Below are positions 1 to 8,205 of a stretch of 33,174 nt of DNA, piece after piece. The notes beneath the pieces are model-generated. The model had not been told where the DNA came from and searched no databases. It worked only from the letters and a program-made list of their open reading frames with translations. Origin of the DNA: Bacteroidales bacterium (lineage in GTDB: Bacteria; Bacteroidota; Bacteroidia; Bacteroidales; ML635J-15). Positions within the stretch are counted from its first letter, which is position 1. Each line of letters opens with the position of its first letter. The translations under genes were made by a program, and so were the position numbers. The stretch lies in contig JALOAQ010000015.1 of NCBI GenBank assembly GCA_023228725.1, forward strand, positions 1-33,174, read 5' to 3'.

Positions 1-305
1 GTTACAGTAACAGATGGAAATTCATGTACAAGTCAAGGTTCAATTATTGTAGAAACTAATTTAAACCCGCCTATAGCTGATTTTACCTCAAATGTTCAAG
101 CTATTTGCCAAGCTTCTAGTATTAATTTTACAGATTTATCTACAAATTCTCCACAATCTTGGTATTGGGAGTTTGCAGGTGGAAATCCAGCAAGTTCAAC
201 AGAACAAAATCCAAGCGTCAGCTATAATACACCTGGAATTTATCAAGTAAAATTAACAGTTACAAATCCTGATGGTTCTGATACTGAAATTAAAAATAAT
301 TATAT
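1..305 (+). repeat. Direct repeat copy 1 within adhesin gene
   Basis: Matches 688-992 at a fixed offset of 687 bases (229 codons, in frame), with 8 differences counted by eye over 305 bases. It encodes the end of a SprB-type repeat plus a PKD domain. The left end of this copy is cut by the window edge, so the duplicated unit is probably longer. Confidence 0.95.
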
Positions 306-2436
306 CACAGTTAATCAGAATCCATCAATTGATTTAGGCGAAGATATAATTTCTTGTCCAAATGAAACTGTTGTAATTAATGCCGGTGGAACTGGTTTAA
401 GCTACCTCTGGTCAAATTCAACTACAAGTCAAAGTATTAATATTAATACTGCTGGTGATTATTCTCTTACTGTTACTGACGCAAACTCTTGTACTGCAAG
501 CGACGAAATAAATGTGAGCTTTTATCCGCAAACAAGTTTAACAATGTCGGCTACTCCTGAAACAGGAAGCGGAGCAAACGATGGAACTGCAAGCGTTATA
601 GCTAGTGGAACTTCTCCATTTACATATTTATGGAATAATAATGAAACTAGTTCTACAATAAGTGGATTGAGTGGTGGAAATTATACTGTTACAGTAACAG
701 ATGGAAATTCATGTACAAGTCAAGGTTCAATTATTGTAGAAACTAATTTAAACCCGCCTATAGCTGATTTTACCTCAAATGTTCAAACTATTTGCCAAGC
801 TTCTAGTATTAATTTTACAGATTTATCTACAAATTCTCCTCAAACTTGGTATTGGGAGTTTGCAGGTGGAAATCCAGCAAGTTCAACAGAACAAAACCCA
901 AATGTTAGTTATAATACACCTGGAATTTATCAAGTAAAATTAACAGTTACAAATCCTGATGGTTCTGATACTGAAATTAAAAATAATTATATACATATAA
1001 ATTCAAATCCTATTGCTTTTGCAATAAGTCCTAGTTCTGTTTGCGAGGGAGAAAACATCCAACTCTATGGAATGGTTGCAGACGCAGACACATATTCTTG
1101 GACTGGACCAAATGATTTTACATCAAATCAACAAAGTCCGATAATTATAAATTCTCAAGCAAACCATTCAGGAACTTACATTCTGACTGTAAGCAACTCT
1201 GAAACAACATGTTACAGCACAGCAAACACAGAACTTATCGTTAATGAAAAACCAAATATTTCAGCAAATAATACAAGTCCTATATGCGAAGGAGAAGATA
1301 TTGAACTAAGTGCTACAGGAACTGGTGGAACAGAATATTTTTGGCAGGGTCCATATTCTTTTACTTCAACAGAGCAAAATCCTGTGATACAAAATGCAAT
1401 TATAAGCTATTCCGGTGAATATACAGTAAAACTAACAAATACAAATACAGGCTGTTCTACTTCTGCAAGTACATATGTAAGCGTCAACCAAAATCCACTT
1501 GTTTCAGCTTCAGCATCAAATAATAATTGTGAAGATAGTAATGCTTCATTGACTGCTACTGGTTTTGGTGGAACAAACTATTCTTGGTCGGGTCCTAATT
1601 CATTTTATTCTGAAGAGCAAAATCCAATCATAGAAAACCTTAGCATAGCTAATAATGGATATTACACAGTTAGTTTAACAAACACAAATACAGGCTGTTT
1701 AGGCTCGGCAGAAATACTTCTTTCTGTAAATCCTAAACCCAATGTTAATTTAGGTGGAAATCAATCTATTTGTGAAGGAGAAACAACAACTTTATTTGCA
1801 GGAAACGGCTTTAGCTCTTATTTATGGAATAATAACTCCACAGGTCAATATTGTAATGTTTCTACTGAAGGAACATATTCTGTAACTGTTACAAACACCT
1901 ACGGCTGTGCGGGTAGTGATGCTGTTTATATAAATCTTTATGACTTACCCGAACTTAATTTACCTGAAACTCTAAATGCTTGCCTTAACGAAGTGTTTAC
2001 TTTTGAATTAGATTCTGAATTTGATTATATTGAATGGTCAAATGGTAGTAACGAAAATGTTTTCCAAGAAGTTTTTGAAACCACAGGAGAACATGAAATT
2101 TCTGTTTTTGTAATGAATGAATATTGTTCAAACTCGGAAAGTATTACTGTTATTGTTGATATTTGCGATAATATTTTAGATGATGATGCTGACTACTCGA
2201 TAAATATATATCCAAATCCAACAAAAGATATAACAAATATTATAATAAATAATTACTGGGGACAAATTGACTACTCTATTTTAGATGCTCAGGGAAAAGT
2301 AATTTTCGTAAAACAAGCTCATGTTCAAAATGAATTTATAGAAGAACTTGATCTTTATAACTTGAAACCAGGAATGTATTTTATAAAAATTACTACAAAG
2401 GATTATGTGAAAAATCTTAAACTAATTAAAAAGTAA
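1..2436 (+). CDS. T9SS-exported multidomain adhesin (SprB/PKD/Ig-like repeats), 5' end missing
   Basis: The frame is open from base 1, so the gene starts outside the window; 811 residues are visible. An ATG at 514 lies inside a repeat and is not the real start. Domain order: end of a SprB-type repeat (about residues 1-20), PKD domain (22-101; WYWEFAGG core), Ig/PKD-like domain (106-168), SprB-type repeat (175-249), second PKD domain (251-331), then three Ig-like units with the pattern C.G..I.L...YSW.GP..F.S..Q.P and two more divergent units. The last ~80 residues are a type A T9SS sorting domain (INIYPNPTKD, then LKPGMYFIKI and a basic end), cleaved after outer-membrane passage in this family. 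It is probably a surface adhesin or gliding-type protein; the ligand cannot be told. Residues 1-101 and 230-330 are almost identical. Confidence 0.9.
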   Translation, partial: VTVTDGNSCTSQGSIIVETNLNPPIADFTSNVQAICQASSINFTDLSTNSPQSWYWEFAGGNPASSTEQNPSVSYNTPGIYQVKLTVTNPDGSDTEIKNNYITVNQNPSIDLGEDIISCPNETVVINAGGTGLSYLWSNSTTSQSININTAGDYSLTVTDANSCTASDEINVSFYPQTSLTMSATPETGSGANDGTASVIASGTSPFTYLWNNNETSSTISGLSGGNYTVTVTDGNSCTSQGSIIVETNLNPPIADFTSNVQTICQASSINFTDLSTNSPQTWYWEFAGGNPASSTEQNPNVSYNTPGIYQVKLTVTNPDGSDTEIKNNYIHINSNPIAFAISPSSVCEGENIQLYGMVADADTYSWTGPNDFTSNQQSPIIINSQANHSGTYILTVSNSETTCYSTANTELIVNEKPNISANNTSPICEGEDIELSATGTGGTEYFWQGPYSFTSTEQNPVIQNAIISYSGEYTVKLTNTNTGCSTSASTYVSVNQNPLVSASASNNNCEDSNASLTATGFGGTNYSWSGPNSFYSEEQNPIIENLSIANNGYYTVSLTNTNTGCLGSAEILLSVNPKPNVNLGGNQSICEGETTTLFAGNGFSSYLWNNNSTGQYCNVSTEGTYSVTVTNTYGCAGSDAVYINLYDLPELNLPETLNACLNEVFTFELDSEFDYIEWSNGSNENVFQEVFETTGEHEISVFVMNEYCSNSESITVIVDICDNILDDDADYSINIYPNPTKDITNIIINNYWGQIDYSILDAQGKVIFVKQAHVQNEFIEELDLYNLKPGMYFIKITTKDYVKNLKLIKK
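688..992 (+). repeat. Direct repeat copy 2 within adhesin gene
   Basis: Second copy of the unit at 1-305. Similarity stops abruptly after base 992, where the following Ig-like domain differs from the one that follows copy 1. This indicates duplication of a module rather than of the whole gene. Confidence 0.95.
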
Positions 2437-2456
2437 TAAAATAAAAAGAGCCTAAC

Positions 2457-2485
2457 AATATTCCTGTAATATTTGTAGGAATATT
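2457..2485 (+). terminator. Small hairpin after adhesin gene
   Basis: Nine-base perfect inverted repeat (AATATTCCT / AGGAATATT) with an 11-base loop, 20 bases after the adhesin stop. It has no good T-run, so it may only assist the stronger hairpin just downstream. Confidence 0.4.
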
Positions 2486-2492
2486 ATAATAG

Positions 2493-2553
2493 AAAAACAC
2501 AAACCCAAAATTTGTTTTAATCGCTACTAAACAAATCTTGAGTTTGTGTTTTT
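2493..2553. terminator. Long bidirectional terminator hairpin
   Basis: Outer arms 2493-2508 and 2538-2553 pair at 15 of 16 positions (AAAAACACAAAC... with ...GTTTGTGTTTTT), and an inner ATTTGTTT/AAACAAAT extends the stem. The outer ends are A5 and T5, so each strand gives a stem ending in a T-run. It lies between the convergent adhesin and phosphatase-family genes and fits a terminator for both. Confidence 0.8.
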
Positions 2554-2600
2554 ATTATGCCTAAAAATCAATAATAAAAGGCAATATTTTATCAATTATT

Positions 2601-3632
2601 TTATTTTTCCTTAATCAAATAAATATAAGTCGGAAAATGGTCACTATATCCACCAACATAAGTATCTCCAACATAAGTACGTAAAGGATAGCCTTTAAAT
2701 CTACCTTCTTTTTGCATTAAAAAAGACTTATTAAAAACATGCGCTTGATAAAACCTATAGCTTGATTTATCTTTTTCTAAAAACTCAGGCGTAATAATTA
2801 TTTGATCAAAAAGATTCCACTTATCCCTATATGCCAATGAGCCAATACCATTACGATAAAGAGATTCCATAGTATTATATAAATATGGAAGCTTGGTTTT
2901 TTCTTTTTTATACTGAGTTTTTAAATGATTTTTTACACTTTTGCTATCTGGATCGTCGTTGAGATCGCCCATAATAACAATTTTAGCTTTTGAATTAATT
3001 TCTAAAATAGAATCTACAATACTACGCGTAACATCCGCTGCTGCAAATCTTTTTGGAGCACTTCTTTTCTCGCCACCATATCGTGAAGGCCAATGCAAAA
3101 CAATAAAATGCATTTCTTCGCCATCAAAAACACCACTTACTAACAATTGGTCTCTTGTTCTAAAACCTGGATCATCTGGGGTATAGACTGAATGCATAGC
3201 TACATTTGTAAGGGTAAAATATTCTGGTCTATATAAAAATGCACAATCCACACCGCGATAATCAGGTCCGTCAAAATGAACTATTTGATAATTATATTTT
3301 TTAATATCTTTAGCTTCAACCAAATCTTCTAAAACAATAAGGTTTTCAATTTCGCTAAGTCCAACAACTGCCGGTGCTGTATTAGTTAATTCCCTACCAA
3401 TTTTTGAAATTACAGAAGCTAAAGTATCAAGTTTAGCATAATATTTTGGCGTATCCCATTTTTTATTTCCTACAGGTGTAAATTCTCTATCGTTTTTACC
3501 GGGAATTGTGTCAAAAAGATTTTCAACATTATAAAAAGCAAGACTAACAACTTTATATTCTTTTGCCTCCTGAGAAAATAAATTGCTGAAAATTAAAATT
3601 AAAAAAACACTTAATAAAACTAACTTCTTCAT
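2601..3632 (-). CDS. Secreted endonuclease/exonuclease/phosphatase family protein
   Basis: A 343-residue protein with a signal peptide (about 1-20, MKKLVLLSVF... ending FSQ). Family motifs appear in order: FYNVENLFD (33-41), the metal-binding Glu in GLSEIEN (91-97), HWPSR in mid-protein, GDLND for the Asp/Asn pair, and SDHFP near the C-terminus for the catalytic Asp-His. This is the Mg-dependent DNase I/inositol-phosphatase fold. Members cleave phosphodiester or phosphate-ester bonds, and the substrate cannot be read from sequence. Exported Bacteroidota members are thought to act on nucleic acids or phosphate esters outside the cytoplasm. It stands alone, convergent with the adhesin and divergent from comM, with a TATCTTTG -7 element about 25 bases before the ATG. 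Confidence 0.88.
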   Translation of the reverse strand: MKKLVLLSVFLILIFSNLFSQEAKEYKVVSLAFYNVENLFDTIPGKNDREFTPVGNKKWDTPKYYAKLDTLASVISKIGRELTNTAPAVVGLSEIENLIVLEDLVEAKDIKKYNYQIVHFDGPDYRGVDCAFLYRPEYFTLTNVAMHSVYTPDDPGFRTRDQLLVSGVFDGEEMHFIVLHWPSRYGGEKRSAPKRFAAADVTRSIVDSILEINSKAKIVIMGDLNDDPDSKSVKNHLKTQYKKEKTKLPYLYNTMESLYRNGIGSLAYRDKWNLFDQIIITPEFLEKDKSSYRFYQAHVFNKSFLMQKEGRFKGYPLRTYVGDTYVGGYSDHFPTYIYLIKEK

Positions 3633-3655
3633 AAAACAAATTTATTATTTCTGCT

Positions 3656-3663
3656 CAAAGATA
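3656..3663 (-). promoter_or_regulatory. Putative -7 element (TATCTTTG)
   Basis: Minus-strand TATCTTTG fits the Bacteroidota -7 consensus TAnnTTTG, 24 bases before the ATG of the 2601-3632 gene. No good TTG -33 element is seen. Confidence 0.5.
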
Positions 3664-3712
3664 ATGTTTTTTTAATTTGAATTTTAAATATGCTTAATTT
3701 AAAAATATTTTT

Positions 3713-3720
3713 TAACTTTA
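3713..3720 (+). promoter_or_regulatory. Putative -7 element (TAACTTTA) for comM
   Basis: TAACTTTAC differs from TAnnTTTG by one base and lies 25 bases before the comM ATG, a spacing like other putative promoters here. No clear -33 element. Confidence 0.4.
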
Positions 3721-3744
3721 CACTCAAATAATATTGCTTATAAA

Positions 3745-5283
3745 ATGCTTGTAAAATCTTTTGGTTCGGCTGTTGACGGAATAAATGCCAAAACAATTAC
3801 TATTGAAGTTAATATTTCCAGAGGAATTAATTTTTATTTAGTTGGTTTAGCTGATTCTGCCGTAAAGGAAAGTCAACAAAGAATTATTTCTGCTTTAACT
3901 ACCAACGATTTTAAATGGCCAGGAAAAAAAATAGTTATAAATATGGCTCCGGCAGATATACGTAAAGAAGGCTCTGCATACGATTTGCCAATTGCAATGG
4001 GAATTCTTGCTGCTTCCGAACAAATAAGCTTTTCTAAATTAGAAGAATATATAATTATGGGCGAATTATCTTTGGATGGAAATGTAAATCCAATCAAAGG
4101 AGCCTTACCTATTGCTATAAATGCACGCGAAAATGGGTTTAAAGGCTTAATCTTGCCTATAGAAAACACTCGCGAAGCTGCTGTTGTTGAAGGAATTGAT
4201 GTATATGGTGTGAAAAACATTAAAGAATTAGTTGGTTTTCTTAATGATAGCAAAGATTTACAGCCAGTAAAAATTGATATTGAAGCAGAATTTCAAAAAA
4301 GTATTCAAGACTTAGAAATTGATTTTTCTGACGTAAAAGGACAAGAAAATGTGAAAAGAGCTTTAGAAATTTCTGCTGCAGGTGGACATAATATTATTCT
4401 TATAGGACCACCAGGTTCTGGCAAAACCATGCTTGCCAAACGTATGCCAGGAATTTTACCCCCTTTAAGTTTGGACGAAGCAATAGAAACTACAAAAATT
4501 CATTCTGTTGCCGGAAAAACAGAAGCTAATAAATCACTTCTTTTACAAAGACCTTTTCGCTCGCCTCATCACACAATCTCCGATGTCGCCTTAGTGGGAG
4601 GAGGAACTTATCCTCAACCTGGAGAAATTTCTTTAGCTCATAATGGAGTGTTGTTTTTAGACGAACTTCCAGAATTTAAACGCACTGTTCTTGAAGTAAT
4701 GCGACAACCCCTAGAAGACAGAGTGGTAACAATTTCAAGAGCAAAATTTACTGTAGAATACCCAGCAAGCTTAATGTTAATTGCAGCAATGAACCCCTGC
4801 CCCTGCGGATATTATAACCACCCCGAAAAAGATTGTCTTTGCACTCAAAATGCTATTCAAAAATATTTAAATAAAATTTCAGGACCATTATTAGACAGAA
4901 TAGATATTCACCTTGAAGTTACACCGGTGAATTTTGAAAATCTAGCACAAAAAAAAACATCCGAAAAGTCTAAAGAAATTCAAAAAAGAGTTATTCAAGC
5001 CAGAAAAATACAGACCGAAAGATTTAAAAACAAAAAAAATACCTATTCTAACTCACAAATGACATCCAAAATGATAAAAGAATTTTGCCCGCTTGATGAT
5101 GCATCAATGTCTTTGTTGAAAAATGCAATGGAAAAATTAGACTTGTCGGCAAGGGCTTATGATAGAATTATAAAACTGTCACGAACAATTGCAGATTTAG
5201 AAAATTCTGAAAATATTATGCCTGCACATATTGCAGAAGCTATTCATTATAGAAGTTTAGACAGAGATTCTTGGGGAAGATAA
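3745..5283 (+). CDS. comM: YifB/ComM-family Mg-chelatase-like AAA+ ATPase
   Basis: At 512 residues this is the usual length for the family. The N-terminal ~170 residues are the Lon/S5-like domain (LVKSFGSAVDGI, VNISRGINFYLVGLAD). Next comes the AAA+ core with Walker A GPPGSGKT (221-228), Walker B GVLFLDE (301-307), and the Cys-rich CPCGYYNHPEKDCLC segment (352-366), then the C-terminal Mg_chelatase_C domain (SARAYDRIIKLSRTIADL). In Vibrio, ComM is a hexameric helicase that drives branch migration when incoming DNA is integrated in transformation; that role is by homology. The ATG start gives the conserved MLVK N-terminus. The next gene starts two bases after this stop, so the two are probably co-transcribed. 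Confidence 0.95.
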   Translation: MLVKSFGSAVDGINAKTITIEVNISRGINFYLVGLADSAVKESQQRIISALTTNDFKWPGKKIVINMAPADIRKEGSAYDLPIAMGILAASEQISFSKLEEYIIMGELSLDGNVNPIKGALPIAINARENGFKGLILPIENTREAAVVEGIDVYGVKNIKELVGFLNDSKDLQPVKIDIEAEFQKSIQDLEIDFSDVKGQENVKRALEISAAGGHNIILIGPPGSGKTMLAKRMPGILPPLSLDEAIETTKIHSVAGKTEANKSLLLQRPFRSPHHTISDVALVGGGTYPQPGEISLAHNGVLFLDELPEFKRTVLEVMRQPLEDRVVTISRAKFTVEYPASLMLIAAMNPCPCGYYNHPEKDCLCTQNAIQKYLNKISGPLLDRIDIHLEVTPVNFENLAQKKTSEKSKEIQKRVIQARKIQTERFKNKKNTYSNSQMTSKMIKEFCPLDDASMSLLKNAMEKLDLSARAYDRIIKLSRTIADLENSENIMPAHIAEAIHYRSLDRDSWGR

Positions 5284-5285
5284 TT

Positions 5286-5651
5286 GTGAAAAATACAAAA
5301 AAATATATAGTAATTAGTCTGAGTATTTTATTATTTGCTTTAAATGCCAGCATATATAAATACCAAAGCATTGAGTTAGCAATTAATAAAGACTGCAACA
5401 GCCATGATTTATTCTTTTCTAATTTTGAATATATTAATTTTTATTTACAAGAACAAAATTTTAAACTTGATAATTTATTAAACCAAAAACAAGTAAACAT
5501 CTTATTTTCCAATAAAATTACAAAACTTTGTTTACAAATAAAATCACAAATAATTCCGGAAAGTTACCTTAACTTATATAAAATTTTAATTTTTAATAAA
5601 GATATTTTTAAAGATTATCACCAAGTTTTTCCATTTCATTATTTCTATTAA
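5286..5651 (+). CDS. Small exported or membrane-anchored protein of unknown function
   Basis: The frame is open from a TTG at 5271, but a GTG at 5286, two bases after the comM stop, gives a more natural 121-residue product (VKNTKKYIVISL...). A basic start and a hydrophobic stretch to about residue 20 (IVISLSILLFALNA) look like a signal peptide or membrane anchor. The rest is rich in Asn, Lys, Phe and Tyr with two widely spaced Cys, and ends VFPFHYFY. I recognise no family. Coupling to comM suggests co-expression, not necessarily shared function. Codon use is like the neighbours. The aromatic C-terminal Tyr could suit an outer-membrane or periplasmic protein, but this is weak. Alternative start: TTG 5271. 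Confidence 0.6.
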   Translation: MKNTKKYIVISLSILLFALNASIYKYQSIELAINKDCNSHDLFFSNFEYINFYLQEQNFKLDNLLNQKQVNILFSNKITKLCLQIKSQIIPESYLNLYKILIFNKDIFKDYHQVFPFHYFY

Positions 5652-5742
5652 TTAAATTAAGAATATATTTTTTAGTGATTTTAATAGTTTTAATAATTTT
5701 TGACTTACAAAATACTGTTTGTCAAATAAAAATATAGATATT

Positions 5743-5856
5743 ATGGAAACATCAAGTTTAATAATGGGATTAGTATTTTTAGCAATAATTTTAGTTCCAA
5801 TAATTTTATTAGCTAGAGCTGGTAAAAAGAATAAAGATAAAAATCAAGATAATTAA
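5743..5856 (+). CDS. 37-residue single-pass membrane microprotein
   Basis: ATG at 5743, stop at 5854. The product is METSS, a hydrophobic helix over about residues 6-24 with a central Pro19 (VPIILLARAG), then a strongly charged tail KKNKDKNQDN. The clean membrane-helix-plus-basic-tail layout, and its place between a gene and a strong terminator, argue for a real gene. Similar tiny Pro-containing membrane proteins are, to my memory, common in Bacteroidota, but I cannot name a family. The basic tail predicts N-out/C-in topology. It may be transcribed with comM or from its own promoter: TACTGTTTG about 20 bases upstream is one base too long for TAnnTTTG. Confidence 0.6.
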   Translation: METSSLIMGLVFLAIILVPIILLARAGKKNKDKNQDN

Positions 5857-5875
5857 TATTTTTTAATTTAGATAA

Positions 5876-5909
5876 AAACACCTCTTAAGCTTTTGCCTAA
5901 GAGGTGTTT
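5876..5909. terminator. Strong bidirectional terminator
   Basis: Arms AAACACCTCTTAAGC (5876-5890) and GCCTAAGAGGTGTTT (5895-5909) pair except for one base, around a TTTT loop. Downstream CTTTATTTTT serves the plus strand; the A-rich left flank gives a T-rich run on the minus strand. It separates the microprotein gene from the convergent dipeptidyl-peptidase gene. Confidence 0.85.
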
Positions 5910-5957
5910 CTTTATTTTTACACTTTTGAGTTTTAGGAGTAAACTCTTCCTAAACTT

Positions 5958-8111
5958 TTAATTTACTATTACCATTTCTTCAATAAGGTTTTTTGCACCA
6001 GCGTATTTGTCAATAATAAACAAAGCATATCTAACGTCAAGATTTATACATCTTTGCAAGTTTTTCTCAAAATCAATATCACCCGACATCGCTTCGCTAT
6101 TTCCATCAAAAGCCAAACCTATTAAATGTCCGTCTCCATTAATTACTGGAGAACCTGAATTACCTCCTGTAATATCATTATTGCTAATAAAACAAACCGA
6201 AAGTTCAGATTTTTCGTTTACGTAAGGGCCAAAATCTTTTGTTGCGTACAATTCTTTAAGTTTTACAGGAACTTCAAATTCTGTGCTTTCTGGATCTTCT
6301 TTTTGCATAACGCCCTCAATACTTGTATAATAATCATAAGTAACGCCATCGCGTGGTTCGTATTTTTTTACTTGTCCGTAAGTTATACGAATACTTGAAT
6401 TAGCATCAGGAGCCATAAGTTTTCCTTTATTCATATTTAAAATTCCTTCGGTAAAAATTCTTTCTCCTCTTTCTAAACCTTCAGAATTATCCCAATATTT
6501 AGAATTTACTTCTCTATATTTATTTAAAATACTTGTACCTGTAATTAAAACTAAATCTTTTTGTAAAGTTTTTAAATTTGGTTTTTCTAAAAACGCAAAT
6601 AACTTTTCTTTAGTTGCAAAAACAGACTTTGAAAACATATCATTTACATATTTCTCAAAATTAAGCTTATATTTTTTCTCTATAGTATTAAAAAATTCTG
6701 GGTGAAATTCTTTAGCTAAATTATTATAAACATAATTAAACAAAGCAATTTCTACTTTCTTTTCTGTATCTGGATTATAATCTTTATAAAAACTTTCAGC
6801 TTCTTTTTTAATAAATTCAACTGCTTTATCAATATTTTCTTGATTTTTAGATTCCAAAGCAGTAACTAAGCTTGAACATTTATATGCAAAATATGGAAGT
6901 TCTGGTCCAGAAATTAATCCTTCAATTAAATACATTCTTGCCACTGCATAATCATATCTGTTTTTATAAACTTTATCAAGCAAATCCAAAGCTTCTTTAT
7001 ATTTAGAATCTGTATTTACTTTTAAATAATTTGCTTCTATTTCTTTTTTAATTTGCATTGTATTTAACTTTTTCAAAGCTTTGTTTTGTTGCTCACTATA
7101 TTTCCAATAATTTGAAGTAGAAGCATATTTTGAAGCGTATTGTATTTTAGTTTTTTGGTTGGCTCTCATTTCTTCCCTTAAAACTTTAACTTTCACATCT
7201 CTAATTTCAAATCTTAGTTTATTTGTAACATTCATAGTTTCTTCCAAGCCAAAAGAAGTAATATATCTATTTGTTGTTCCAGGAAAACCTATAATCATAG
7301 CAAAATCACCGTCTTTTACTCCTTTGTTGCTTACAGGTAAAAAATGTTTTGGTTTAAGCGGAATATTTTCTTCTGAATAATGAGCAGGTGTGCCGTCTGG
7401 AGCTGTATAAATTCTAAACATAGAAAAATCACCTGTATGACGTGGCCACATCCAATTGTCTGTATCGCCACCAAACTTACCAATTGAGGATGGAGGTGCA
7501 CCTACTAAACGCACGTCTTGGTAAATTACATAAACAAATAGAAAATATTGATTATTACTAAACATATCAGTAACATAAGCTTTGTATGGACTGCCTTCTA
7601 CTGCTTTGTCAGAAAGGATTTTTCCTTCTTTTTTCACAATTTCTTGTCTTTCTTTCTCGCTCATATTATCATTAAGTTTTGATAAAATTTGCTCACTTAC
7701 ATCTTCCATGCGAACCAAAATTGATGCAGTAATGCCAGGATTTGCCAACTCTTGATCTTTTGAGTAAGCCCAAAATCCGTCTTTCAAATAATCGTGCTCT
7801 ACTGTTGAATGTGATTGAATCATTCCAAAACCACAGTGGTGATTTGTAAAAAACAAAGCTTGATCGGATACAATCTCGCCAGTACAAAAATGCCAAAATG
7901 GACTGCCGTCTCTTCCTAAGCCAATAATAGCATCTTTTATGCTAGAATTATTAACACTATAAATGTCTTCAGGACTTAATCTGAAACCTTGTTTTTTCAT
8001 GTCATCGTAGTTCTTACCAATTAATGATAATAACCACATTCCCTCGTCTGCACGTAAATTTAGGTTGAAAATAAAAGTTAAACCTAATAAAATTGTTAAA
8101 ATTCTTTTCAT
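5958..8111 (-). CDS. S46-family dipeptidyl-peptidase (DPP7-like)
   Basis: A 717-residue periplasmic serine exopeptidase with signal peptide (~1-21, ending LRADEG). It removes dipeptides from peptide N-termini, feeding amino-acid use in asaccharolytic Bacteroidota. Family S46 (clan PA) triad: His in TNHHCGFG (91-92), Asp in GGDTDNWMWPRHTGDF (216-228), and Ser652 in GGNSGSP. The segment LIGLAFDGN after the Ser has Gly where, as I recall, DPP11 enzymes carry Arg for Asp/Glu specificity; this suggests a DPP7-type preference for hydrophobic P1 residues (inference). Length and the WMWPRH signature match the family. It is a single-gene unit with a very good upstream promoter (8140-8169). Confidence 0.93.
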   Translation of the reverse strand: MKRILTILLGLTFIFNLNLRADEGMWLLSLIGKNYDDMKKQGFRLSPEDIYSVNNSSIKDAIIGLGRDGSPFWHFCTGEIVSDQALFFTNHHCGFGMIQSHSTVEHDYLKDGFWAYSKDQELANPGITASILVRMEDVSEQILSKLNDNMSEKERQEIVKKEGKILSDKAVEGSPYKAYVTDMFSNNQYFLFVYVIYQDVRLVGAPPSSIGKFGGDTDNWMWPRHTGDFSMFRIYTAPDGTPAHYSEENIPLKPKHFLPVSNKGVKDGDFAMIIGFPGTTNRYITSFGLEETMNVTNKLRFEIRDVKVKVLREEMRANQKTKIQYASKYASTSNYWKYSEQQNKALKKLNTMQIKKEIEANYLKVNTDSKYKEALDLLDKVYKNRYDYAVARMYLIEGLISGPELPYFAYKCSSLVTALESKNQENIDKAVEFIKKEAESFYKDYNPDTEKKVEIALFNYVYNNLAKEFHPEFFNTIEKKYKLNFEKYVNDMFSKSVFATKEKLFAFLEKPNLKTLQKDLVLITGTSILNKYREVNSKYWDNSEGLERGERIFTEGILNMNKGKLMAPDANSSIRITYGQVKKYEPRDGVTYDYYTSIEGVMQKEDPESTEFEVPVKLKELYATKDFGPYVNEKSELSVCFISNNDITGGNSGSPVINGDGHLIGLAFDGNSEAMSGDIDFEKNLQRCINLDVRYALFIIDKYAGAKNLIEEMVIVN

Positions 8112-8139
8112 TGTTATAAGTATTTATGATATTTGTGAA

Positions 8140-8169
8140 CAAAAATAATTCAAGTTTTCTATTTGACAA
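8140..8169 (-). promoter_or_regulatory. Bacteroidota promoter TTG-N19-TATTTTTG
   Basis: On the minus strand TTG (8169-8167), 19 bases, then TATTTTTG (8147-8140) match the -33/-7 consensus exactly. The -7 element is 28 bases before the ATG of the S46 peptidase gene. Confidence 0.75.
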
Positions 8170-8205
8170 GTTTTTTATGTTAATAAGTATTTAATTTTAA
8201 TGTTT

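Noticed and set aside
514..516. ATG as start of the adhesin gene
   Set aside because: The same frame is open to base 1 and encodes the same repeat modules, so the gene begins upstream of the window.
2941..3186. 81-codon open frame opposite the phosphatase-family gene
   Set aside because: Antisense shadow of a well-supported gene, with no domain, promoter or spacing of its own.
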